Assembly: GCA_964577205.1 (NCBI GenBank)
Contig: CAZNYG010000083.1
Coordinates: forward strand, 1-8,106
Origin: CAZNYG01 sp964577205
GTDB lineage: Bacteria; Elusimicrobiota; Endomicrobiia; Endomicrobiales; CAIRNS01
DNA length: 8,106 bases
Direction: 5' to 3'
Shown: piece by piece, positions 1-5,446 of the stretch
How the letters are laid out: each line of letters starts with the position of its first letter
Numbering within the stretch: position 1 is the first letter of the stretch
Made by a program: the position numbers and the translations under genes
Notes under the pieces: model-generated
Databases searched by the model: none
The model's input: the letters and a program-made list of their open reading frames with translations, nothing else
What the model was told of the DNA's origin: nothing

Positions 1-2
1 TG

Positions 3-857
3 TACTGGCACGTTCAGGCCGGCAAGCTGACCTTCCCGGTACAGGCGGCCGTCAAATTCCGGATCCCTCTTATAGTCTGGGGAGCCAACGGCTGGGCGGA
101 CCAGGTAGGCATGTTCTCGCATCTGGACGAGGCGGAGATGTCGCGCAAGGTGCGCAAGGAACACGCGCTCATGACGCTTGACGCGGAAGATATCGTCGAC
201 GAAGCGGCAGGCGTCTCCCGGCGCGACGTGCAGCCGTTCGTCTATCCTTACGACGATGAACTGGAGATGGTCGGCGTGCGGGGCATCTACCTGGACAATT
301 ATATCCGCTGGGATTCAAAGAAACAGCACGAGAAGATGATACAGCTCTACGGCTACGAGACCGCGCCGCAGCAGCGCACGTTCAATACGTACGAAGACGT
401 GGACTGCTTTCACGCCGCGGGAACGCACGACTATATAAAATTCCTCAAGCACGGCTACGGCAAGGTGACCGACCACGCGAGCCGCGAGATACGCCTGAAA
501 CGCATGACCCGGGAAGAGGGTATCGCGATGGTCCGCCGCTATCAGGATGTCCTTCCGGCCGACCTGCCGGTATTCCTCGACTGGCTTGGCATCTCGATGC
601 GCGAATTCTACGATTTTATCGATCCTTTCAGAGACCCGGCGGTATGGAAAAGGCATGCCAACGGCGAATGGGAGCTGCTTGATTCCGTGATCGATCATCT
701 TAACGATCCCGGCGTCAGCGAGGCCCGGCTTCCCAAAACCGATACGTGCGAATTCATCGTGACCCCTTCGCGCGAGCCCGGCGAGCCGGAAGACCGCTAT
801 GTCCTGATGGGCCGCGGCTACATAGACCGCCTTAACTACAAAGCGCTTAAAGATTAA
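3..857 (+). CDS. N-acetyl sugar amidotransferase, C-terminal part (WbpG/PseA-like)
   Basis: The reading frame is open from base 3, so the gene enters from outside the window and the ATG at 111 is internal. About 284 residues remain. The N-terminal zinc ribbon and PP-loop ATP site expected in this family lie outside. The visible part aligns end to end with the next gene: FRIPLIVWGANG matches YRIPLAVWGED, and GIYLDNYIRWDSKKQHE matches SIYLGYYDDWDGKKHYD. It keeps the family pattern HDYIKFLKHGYGKVTDHAS followed by MTREEG. Enzymes of this family move ammonia, supplied by HisH/HisF-like partners, onto an N-acetyl sugar nucleotide to form an acetamidino group, as in WbpG of Pseudomonas O-antigen synthesis. 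A tail of about 50 residues ending MGRGYIDRLNYK extends beyond the paralogue's C-terminus. The family call is secure; the sugar substrate is not known. HisH/HisF-like genes, if present, must be upstream of the window. Confidence 0.85.
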   Translation, partial: YWHVQAGKLTFPVQAAVKFRIPLIVWGANGWADQVGMFSHLDEAEMSRKVRKEHALMTLDAEDIVDEAAGVSRRDVQPFVYPYDDELEMVGVRGIYLDNYIRWDSKKQHEKMIQLYGYETAPQQRTFNTYEDVDCFHAAGTHDYIKFLKHGYGKVTDHASREIRLKRMTREEGIAMVRRYQDVLPADLPVFLDWLGISMREFYDFIDPFRDPAVWKRHANGEWELLDSVIDHLNDPGVSEARLPKTDTCEFIVTPSREPGEPEDRYVLMGRGYIDRLNYKALKD

Positions 858-871
858 AACGGCAAGCTTTC

Positions 872-907
872 AGCATTCAGCTGATAGCTGATTGCTCAAT
901 ATTTTTT
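872..907 (+). terminator. Imperfect palindrome plus T-run between the two amidotransferase genes
   Basis: AGC-TCAGCT (872-882) pairs with AGCTGA-GCT (886-896) around a GAT loop, with one AT/TT internal mismatch. Six T residues follow at 902-907 after a 5-base gap. The gap makes this a weak intrinsic terminator at best. It may be only a dispersed palindrome, or may trim expression between the two genes. The T-run ends 13 bases before the Shine-Dalgarno site of the next gene. Confidence 0.35.
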
Positions 908-930
908 GTATTAAAGTTGTGGAGGTTCCT

Positions 931-2037
931 GTGAAATACTGCAACCGTTGCGTCATGCCGGACACGAAACCCGGCGTTACCATAGATGAGGAAGGCGTGT
1001 GCAGCGCCTGCAGGTCGGTGGAAAAAAAGCAGAACATCGACTGGGACGCGCGCGCGAAGGAACTGAAGGACCTGTGCGATCAGATGCGCGGGTCGAACGG
1101 CAACGGCTACGACTGCGTGGTCCCGGTCAGCGGCGGCAAGGACAGCCAGTACCAGGTCTGGATGATGAGGGCCGTGCACAAAATGAACGTGCTCGCGGTA
1201 TGCGTCACGCCGCACCTGCAGTCAGCGGAAGGCATAGCGAACATGAACACCATGGTCCGCGAGTATAACGTGGACCTCATCAAGATACTGCTCAAGCCGA
1301 GCGTGTTCAAACGGATGCGCCGCAAGGCCTTCTTCGAGTTCGGCGAACCGAACTGGGCCGACCACTGCAGCGTGTTCGCGGGCGTGGCGCGCGTCGCTCA
1401 CATGTACCGCATCCCGCTCGCGGTCTGGGGCGAGGATATCGCCGTGGAGTTCGGCGGGACGACCTCAAAAAAGGCCGTTTCTTCCGCGGAGAACCTCATA
1501 AAGAACGATCTGATAAAGGACCGCAAGGTCGAATACTTCTATGACGACCTGGTCAAAGCCAATACGACCGTTTTTTATCACCATCCATCAGCCGAAGAGC
1601 TCAAGACGCGCGACATCAAGAGCATCTACCTCGGCTATTACGACGACTGGGACGGCAAAAAGCATTACGACCTCTGCCGGCTCTACGGTTTCACCGGACG
1701 CAAGGCCGGCCCGCTGGCCGGCAACATAATCGATTACGACAATATCGACGAAAAACTGTGCGAGATCAACATCTGGTTCAAGTTCCTCAAATTCGGTTTC
1801 TGGCGCCCCACGGACCAGTGCTGCTACCAGATATGGAACGGGCGCATGTCCCGGAAGGAAGCGGTGGAGCTGGTCAACGCGAAACAGTACGAGTTCCCCG
1901 GCGAGTACCTTCAGGAATTCCTTGAATTCCACGACATAACGGAAAAAGAATTCATGGAGACGGTGGAGAAATTCCGCAACAAAGAGATCTGGCACAAGGT
2001 CAACGGAGAGTGGCGTTTGAAGGTGGATCTGGTGTGA
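931..2037 (+). CDS. N-acetyl sugar amidotransferase (WbpG/PseA-like), complete
   Basis: A 368-residue enzyme of the WbpG/PseA family (TIGR03573-type), predicted to use ATP and ammonia to amidate an N-acetyl sugar nucleotide in surface glycan synthesis. The GTG at 931 is chosen because GGAGG lies at 921-925 with a 5-base gap, and because the family starts MKYCxRCVMPDTKPG. An upstream TTG at 892 has no such site. Cys4/Cys7 and Cys24/Cys27 form a zinc ribbon, and SGGKDS at residues 67-72 is the PP-loop pyrophosphatase motif. It lies 73 bp downstream of its paralogue on the same strand. Its C-terminal half departs from the usual pattern: KFLKFGFWRPTDQCC replaces the usual KFLKxGYGxxTDHAS seen in the upstream copy. 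The two enzymes may therefore act on different sugars or different steps. Family is sure; substrate is inference. Confidence 0.9.
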   Translation: MKYCNRCVMPDTKPGVTIDEEGVCSACRSVEKKQNIDWDARAKELKDLCDQMRGSNGNGYDCVVPVSGGKDSQYQVWMMRAVHKMNVLAVCVTPHLQSAEGIANMNTMVREYNVDLIKILLKPSVFKRMRRKAFFEFGEPNWADHCSVFAGVARVAHMYRIPLAVWGEDIAVEFGGTTSKKAVSSAENLIKNDLIKDRKVEYFYDDLVKANTTVFYHHPSAEELKTRDIKSIYLGYYDDWDGKKHYDLCRLYGFTGRKAGPLAGNIIDYDNIDEKLCEINIWFKFLKFGFWRPTDQCCYQIWNGRMSRKEAVELVNAKQYEFPGEYLQEFLEFHDITEKEFMETVEKFRNKEIWHKVNGEWRLKVDLV

Positions 2038-2048
2038 ACTCCTATTAT

Positions 2049-2067
2049 CCCCTCTGCAAAAGAGGGG
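2049..2067. repeat. Short perfect hairpin after the amidotransferase gene
   Basis: CCCCTCT (2049-2055) pairs with AGAGGGG (2061-2067) around GCAAA. It starts 11 bases after the stop codon at 2037. There is no T-run on either side, so a Rho-independent role is not supported. It could protect the 3' end of the transcript. Confidence 0.4.
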
Positions 2068-2104
2068 GGAGAACGGCTCCCTGCTCCCAGGCCGTTTGTG
2101 GCCG

Positions 2105-2135
2105 TGTCATTCCCGAAATCCGTTCGGGAATCCAT
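2105..2135. repeat. Dispersed-type palindrome (TCATTCCCG...CGGGAATCCA)
   Basis: ATTCCCGAA (2109-2117) pairs perfectly over 9 bp with TTCGGGAAT (2123-2131) around ATCCG, flanked by GTGTC and CCATC. The framing TCATTCCCG...CGGGAATCCA resembles a small palindromic repeat found many times in numerous bacterial genomes. It lies between the convergent genes ending at 2037 and 2156. It has no T-run, so termination is not clearly supported. The match to the widespread repeat is from memory of its form. Confidence 0.5.
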
Positions 2136-2155
2136 CAATGAAGTCCGTTCGCTGA

Positions 2156-2887
2156 TCAGGTTTTCTGCGCGTCTATCATGAATCTGCCGATAAGCAGCAG
2201 CAGGCAGCAGACCGCCGTTATCAACGCGTAACGGTTGATACCCCGCCACAGGCTGTTCGCTTCCCGCAGTATCCTGAATTCGGTGACATACACTATCTCG
2301 CACGCGCCGTTCCATGTATCGTCCCGGACGGTGCTCGTCGTTCTTGTGAACTTCCCTCCCGAGTGAGAATAATTCACCAGGTATCCCTTTACCGCTATCT
2401 GGTCGCCGATGCGGGAGCGCATGACCTCTTTTTCGATCTTCTCATCCCCCGGCAGGATGTGCATGTTGGCGAAATATTTCCCGTCGAACTTGACCGGATG
2501 GTCGTATTCGTAATACCCGGTCCAGTCGCCGTGGGAGAATGAAACTTCCCGGTAGTCGTCCGCCTCGATATTGTACCCCCAGATCACGCTGATGTCCCTC
2601 ACGTTCAGATAATCCTTCCATTTCTCATGCGAATTGTCGATAAACGACGAACTGTTGTGATAAGTCACCAGCAGCCCGTACAGCTCATAGTTGAAAAGCG
2701 GCGTAAGGGTATAATCCACGCCTTCTTTTCTCACTGTAAAGGGTTCTTTTACCGTCGCCGCCTGGGCCGGTTCCCGGTACAGTTCAGGATGGATCTCGTT
2801 CTTGCGCGGCAAGGCATTCACGAAAAACAGCGACGTGATCCAGGACGCCATTGACAGTGATAGTATTGTTCTAACGACAGTGTTCAT
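2156..2887 (-). CDS. Hypothetical membrane-anchored protein, transmembrane segment at each end
   Basis: I do not recognise a named family. The 243-residue start (ATG at 2887) is chosen because AGGA lies 8 bases upstream; a GTG at 2920 would add 11 polar residues before the hydrophobic stretch. Residues about 7-27 form a signal anchor (TILSLSMASWITSLFFVNAL). About 190 mostly polar residues follow, then a second membrane segment near residues 220-238 (YALITAVCCLLLLIGRFMI) and a short basic tail. Segments that look conserved are HEKWKDYLNVRDISVIWG, GDQIAVKGYLVNYS and NGACEIVYV. The middle part would lie outside the cytoplasm if both segments span. The aromatic-rich GDQI/KGYLV region may be a beta-rich fold, but that is a guess. 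The gene stands alone, facing the amidotransferase gene and diverging from rnk. No function is inferred. Confidence 0.75.
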   Translation of the reverse strand: MNTVVRTILSLSMASWITSLFFVNALPRKNEIHPELYREPAQAATVKEPFTVRKEGVDYTLTPLFNYELYGLLVTYHNSSSFIDNSHEKWKDYLNVRDISVIWGYNIEADDYREVSFSHGDWTGYYEYDHPVKFDGKYFANMHILPGDEKIEKEVMRSRIGDQIAVKGYLVNYSHSGGKFTRTTSTVRDDTWNGACEIVYVTEFRILREANSLWRGINRYALITAVCCLLLLIGRFMIDAQKT

Positions 2888-2922
2888 CGAATTGTTCCTG
2901 AGGGAACCGCCATGACGCACAG

Positions 2923-2951
2923 TTGAATTTATTTGTGAATTGAGGTATAAT
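2923..2951 (+). promoter_or_regulatory. Sigma70-type promoter for rnk
   Basis: TTGAAT (2923-2928), a 17-bp spacer and a perfect TATAAT (2946-2951). The predicted start near 2958 gives a 5' leader of about 87 bases before the rnk start codon. The -35 lies just upstream of the divergent minus-strand gene. I see no equally good promoter pointing the other way. Confidence 0.7.
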
Positions 2952-3044
2952 CCTTATTAATGAGCGCCCGGTCGTTGCCGTAAATAACAAGGGTCGGAGG
3001 TTCATCAATATAAGGCGTGACACTACGTGTTAAGGAGAGACGCA

Positions 3045-3455
3045 ATGGCAGAAAAAGATATCTTTGTCACGGAGAACGACAAAAAACGTCTGCTGATTCT
3101 GACGCGTTCAAATACCGACCGTTCGGCGGGACCGTATGTGAAGGATCTTGAGAAAGAGATCCTCAGGGCACATGTGGTCAGCCCTCAGGAGATCCCCGGC
3201 AATGTCGTCACGATGAACTCGAAGATCACCTTCCAGTTGCTTGATACAAAAGATGAAATGACGTGCCAGCTTGTCTTCCCGGAAGACGCGGATTTTGAAA
3301 AGGGCAGGATATCGGTCCTCGCTCCAATAGGGACGGCTCTTCTGGGGTACCGCGTGGGCGACATTATCGAGTGGCAGATCCCCGCAGGCACGACGAAAGT
3401 CAAGATCAAAAAGATCCTTTACCAGCCGGAAGCCGCGGGCCACTTCAATTTGTGA
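3045..3455 (+). CDS. rnk: Nucleoside diphosphate kinase regulator Rnk (GreA/GreB C-terminal-like)
   Basis: The 136 residues equal the length of E. coli Rnk. ATG at 3045 is preceded by AAGGAGA at 3032-3038; a GTG at 3027 lies upstream of that site and is rejected. The N-terminal 40 or so residues form the helical part. The rest matches the FKBP-like fold shared with GreA, with family signatures VVSPQEIPGNVVTMNSK (residues 44-60), LAPIGTALLGYRVGD (92-106) and the end YQPEAAGHFNL. Rnk binds RNA polymerase near the secondary channel but lacks the long Gre coiled coil, so it does not promote transcript cleavage. In E. coli it affects nucleoside diphosphate kinase levels. The gene has its own promoter and ends 3 bp from the convergent TPR gene, with no terminator between them. 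Confidence 0.93.
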   Translation: MAEKDIFVTENDKKRLLILTRSNTDRSAGPYVKDLEKEILRAHVVSPQEIPGNVVTMNSKITFQLLDTKDEMTCQLVFPEDADFEKGRISVLAPIGTALLGYRVGDIIEWQIPAGTTKVKIKKILYQPEAAGHFNL

Positions 3456-3458
3456 GGA

Positions 3459-4130
3459 TCACAGTTTTCCCCAGTAAGTCCGCTTGCCGTTCGTTTTCCG
3501 CGGCGTGTAGTGGATTCCGAGGCCTGCCAGTTCTTTCAGCGCTTCTCCGCTTTCGCGGTCCGCGGCGCTCTTGAACTGTTCTTCCGCGGCCTTTTTGTTT
3601 CCCTTCGCGAGCAGCACGCGCCCGGCCATCAGCGGCGCTTCGGGATCTCCGTCATCGTCATCTCCCGCCTTTAAAAAGTGCGCCAGCGCGGCATCCGGAT
3701 CGCCTTTCTCCATGAAAGCGGCGCCGCAATACTTCCTTATTTCGGTATTGCCGGGCGCAAAGGCGAGCGCGTCGGTAAAATCCCTGATCGCGGCGTCAAA
3801 GTCGCCGATGCGGGCAAAGGCTATCCCACGGTTCGCGCGCGCCGACGCGTCATGCGGGTTCAGCCGCAGCACACTGTCAAAATCCCGTATGGCTTTCCGG
3901 TTCTCGTTTTTGTCCAGCAGGTAGTGGCAGGCGCGGTTGTAATACAGGTTCCTGTCCTGCGGGCACAGCTTGATCGCGCGGGTAAGGTCCCGTATAGCCT
4001 TGTCGTATTCACGCTTTTCGCCGTATGCGAACGCCCGGGAAATGCAGGCTTTGAGATTTCCGGGATTTTTTTTAAGCGCCGCGCCGCAGTCGGCGATTAT
4101 TCTGTCCAGTTCTTCAGATTCCCTGAACAT
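3459..4130 (-). CDS. Tetratricopeptide-repeat protein, cytoplasmic
   Basis: A 223-residue protein made almost wholly of TPR motifs. ATG at 4130 is chosen because GAGAGG lies 5 bases upstream; extending the frame to 4250 would read through the promoter region. Repeats fall roughly at residues 26-57 (ending AIRDLTRAIKLCPQ), 58-93 (AIRDFDSVLRLNP), 94-127 (AIRDFTDALAFAPG), 128-158 and 160-193, with a partial one at the start. An acidic DDDDGD stretch sits between the last two. The C-terminus is basic (YTPRKTNGKRTYWGKL). No signal peptide or membrane segment is seen, so it is probably a cytoplasmic protein-protein scaffold. Its partner is unknown. It diverges from the TerC-family gene and runs tail to tail into rnk, with only 3 bp between stop codons. 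Confidence 0.85.
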   Translation of the reverse strand: MFRESEELDRIIADCGAALKKNPGNLKACISRAFAYGEKREYDKAIRDLTRAIKLCPQDRNLYYNRACHYLLDKNENRKAIRDFDSVLRLNPHDASARANRGIAFARIGDFDAAIRDFTDALAFAPGNTEIRKYCGAAFMEKGDPDAALAHFLKAGDDDDGDPEAPLMAGRVLLAKGNKKAAEEQFKSAADRESGEALKELAGLGIHYTPRKTNGKRTYWGKL

Positions 4131-4202
4131 CGGTGCCTCTCGTGATGCCGTGATTCGGGCGGCGAGCGCGGTCCGCTGGTCTCCGCCCAGTTCCTCTTCC
4201 GG

Positions 4203-4231
4203 ATTATAACACAATAACCCTGGAACGGCAA
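4203..4231 (-). promoter_or_regulatory. Promoter for the TPR gene
   Basis: Read on the minus strand: TTGCCG (4231-4226), 17-bp spacer, perfect TATAAT (4208-4203). Predicted start near 4196, about 65 bases before the ATG at 4130. Its -35 lies 12 bp from the -35 of the divergent plus-strand promoter, so the two polymerase sites overlap and may compete. Confidence 0.6.
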
Positions 4232-4243
4232 CCCTTGGCGGAA

Positions 4244-4272
4244 TTGACACGCAACCGATATTCTGTAATAAT
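4244..4272 (+). promoter_or_regulatory. Promoter for the TerC-family gene
   Basis: Consensus TTGACA (4244-4249), 17-bp spacer, AATAAT (4267-4272) preceded by TG at 4264-4265, an extended -10. Predicted start near 4279 leaves a leader under 40 bases. That is too short for the manganese-sensing yybP-ykoY riboswitch that precedes alx in E. coli, so any such control would have to act elsewhere. Confidence 0.65.
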
Positions 4273-4316
4273 ATTCAAACTGAACGCGCGTTCCGCGTGA
4301 TACAAGGAGACGGTAC

Positions 4317-5252
4317 ATGTCGCATTCTTTGCTTGTGTGGGCGGTTTTCAATGTATTCGTTCTTTTCATGCTCATGCTGGACCTGGGCGTTTTTCATAAA
4401 AAGGACCACGCGATCGGCATCAGGGAATCGCTTATCTGGAGCGCGATATGGATTGTCGTCGCGCTGATATTCAACGTCGGCGTTTATTTCTGGTTCGGCG
4501 CGGGCAGGGCGCTGGAGTTCTTCGCCGTTTACCTGGTGGAAAGATCCCTGAGCGTCGATAACATATTCGTCTTCTACCTTATTTTCTCGTATTTCAGCAT
4601 TGCCGACAAATTCCAGTACAAAGTGCTTTTCTGGGGTATTATCGGCGCGCTTGTCATGAGAGCGGCATTCATCGTGACCGGTGTCGCCCTGATAAACAGG
4701 TTCCACTGGATGATCTATATCTTTGGAGCGCTGCTGGTGTACATCGGCATCAAGCTGGCTTTCGAACAGAACAAGGAGATCCACCCGGAGAAGAATCCTG
4801 TGATCAACCTGTTCAAGAAGTTCTTCCCGATCACTCATGACCATGACAATGGGAAATTCATGGTCGTTCGCGAGGGGAAACATATGGCGACACCGATGCT
4901 GTTGGTCCTGCTGGTCGTCGAGACAACGGATGTCGTTTTCGCCCTTGACTCAATTCCCGCCGCGCTGGCGATCTCCAAGGACTCCTTCATCATCTACACC
5001 GCGAACGTCTTCGCGATACTCGGCCTGCGGGCGCTGTATTTCGCGGTAGCGGGCTGCATGAACCTGTTCTGCTACCTGAACTACGGCCTGTCGGCGATAC
5101 TGACGTTCGTCGGCGTAAAAATGCTCATATCCGACAAATACCATATACCCATCGGATGGGCGCTGGGCATCGTGGCGGGCCTCCTGGTCGTGTCAATCGT
5201 CGCGTCGGTCATCAAGACGCGCCTGTGCTGTGACAAAGACAACGCGGCATAG
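4317..5252 (+). CDS. TerC/Alx-family integral membrane protein
   Basis: A 311-residue inner-membrane protein close in length to E. coli Alx (321). ATG at 4317 follows AAGGAGA (4304-4310). About nine hydrophobic segments span the chain. The two family hallmarks are present: FFAVYLVERSLSVDNIFVF (residues 68-86, with Glu74, Asp81, Asn82) and VVETTDVVFALDSIPA (200-215, with Glu202, Asp205, Asp211). These acidic residues within membrane segments are thought to bind metal. A charged cytoplasmic loop near residues 150-190 contains HDHD. Family members are linked to manganese export, alkaline-pH response and loading of exported metalloproteins; tellurite resistance is the historical name. No other ter genes are nearby, so a stand-alone metal-homeostasis role is more likely. 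It has its own promoter, divergent from the TPR gene. The C-terminus is short and polar. Confidence 0.92.
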   Translation: MSHSLLVWAVFNVFVLFMLMLDLGVFHKKDHAIGIRESLIWSAIWIVVALIFNVGVYFWFGAGRALEFFAVYLVERSLSVDNIFVFYLIFSYFSIADKFQYKVLFWGIIGALVMRAAFIVTGVALINRFHWMIYIFGALLVYIGIKLAFEQNKEIHPEKNPVINLFKKFFPITHDHDNGKFMVVREGKHMATPMLLVLLVVETTDVVFALDSIPAALAISKDSFIIYTANVFAILGLRALYFAVAGCMNLFCYLNYGLSAILTFVGVKMLISDKYHIPIGWALGIVAGLLVVSIVASVIKTRLCCDKDNAA

Positions 5253-5310
5253 AAGTGTCTGTCGCGCAGGGGAGGGCTTCGGCCGCCCGCCAGAAAAGGC
5301 GACTCATTCA

Positions 5311-5340
5311 TTGAGCCGCAGCGCTGATATTTGATATCAT
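5311..5340 (+). promoter_or_regulatory. Possible promoter of the leader/radical SAM transcript
   Basis: TTGAGC (5311-5316), 18-bp spacer, TATCAT (5335-5340), four and five matches to consensus. Predicted start near 5347, about 30 bases before the leader ORF start. The T-run terminator at 5403-5435 lies downstream of it, so this transcript would meet the terminator before reaching the enzyme gene. Confidence 0.45.
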
Positions 5341-5342
5341 AT

Positions 5343-5381
5343 ACATAGCTGCTGACTGTCCGGGCAAGGGGGAGGCTATGT
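5343..5381 (+). other. Leader hairpin enclosing a Shine-Dalgarno-like run
   Basis: ACATAGC (5343-5349) pairs perfectly with GCTATGT (5375-5381). The 25-base loop contains the purine run AAGGGGGAG that would serve the leader ORF, and the ORF's ATG (5378-5380) is inside the 3' arm. Folding could therefore hide the leader start. If transcription begins near 5347, as the promoter predicts, the 5' arm would be shortened and this stem lost; it would form only on transcripts starting upstream, such as read-through from the TerC-family gene. Confidence 0.4.
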
Positions 5382-5446
5382 TTTTCTTGTGTCGAAATAC
5401 ACGACCGCATGAGATACCGGTATGCGGTCTTTTTTATTTGCCATGA
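5378..5446 (+). CDS. Putative 22-codon leader ORF overlapping the radical SAM start
   Basis: ATG at 5378 is preceded by AAGGGGGAGG (5366-5375). The frame reads MFFLCRNTRP..., 22 codons, and ends at TGA 5444-5446. That stop overlaps the enzyme's ATG at 5443 as ATGA, the classic layout for translational coupling. The enzyme start has no Shine-Dalgarno site of its own: the 13 bases before it are mostly T. The terminator hairpin at 5403-5429 lies wholly within this ORF, so a translating ribosome would open it. There is no run of one amino-acid codon as in classic biosynthetic attenuators. A 22-codon frame can arise by chance, so the case rests on the ribosome site, the ATGA overlap and the terminator placement together. 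Confidence 0.45.
   Translation: MFFLCRNTRPHEIPVCGLFYLP
5403..5435 (+). terminator. Intrinsic terminator 7 bases before the radical SAM start
   Basis: GACCGCAT (5403-5410) pairs perfectly over 8 bp with ATGCGGTC (5422-5429) around an 11-base loop, followed at once by six T (5430-5435) and ATTT. This is a textbook Rho-independent terminator. It may end the TerC-family transcript, but no room remains for a promoter between it and the ATG at 5443. The downstream gene must therefore be read through it, which suggests attenuation. An overlapping stem, TTGTGT (5387-5392) with ACACGA (5399-5404), shares two bases with it and could compete. Confidence 0.75.

Noticed and set aside
892..930. Upstream TTG start that would extend the second amidotransferase by 13 residues.
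   Set aside because: No ribosome site; the GTG at 931 has GGAGG at proper spacing and gives the family's normal N-terminus.
4317..5252. Part of a ter tellurite-resistance operon.
   Set aside because: No terZABDEF-like neighbours on either side; the gene has its own promoter and a short leader.
5271..5288. C(TTCG)G hairpin soon after the TerC-family stop as its terminator.
   Set aside because: Only 3 contiguous pairs close the tetraloop before mismatches, and no T-run follows.
5422..5442. ATG at 5422 as start of the radical SAM protein (7 extra residues).
   Set aside because: It lies in the 3' arm of the terminator, has no convincing ribosome site, and the family begins at the MKAVLVYP corresponding to 5443.
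5253..5442. A known riboswitch class upstream of the radical SAM gene (cobalamin, SAM, fluoride, c-di-GMP, yybP-ykoY).
   Set aside because: I looked for the conserved core words of these classes and did not find them; only generic hairpins and the terminator are present.
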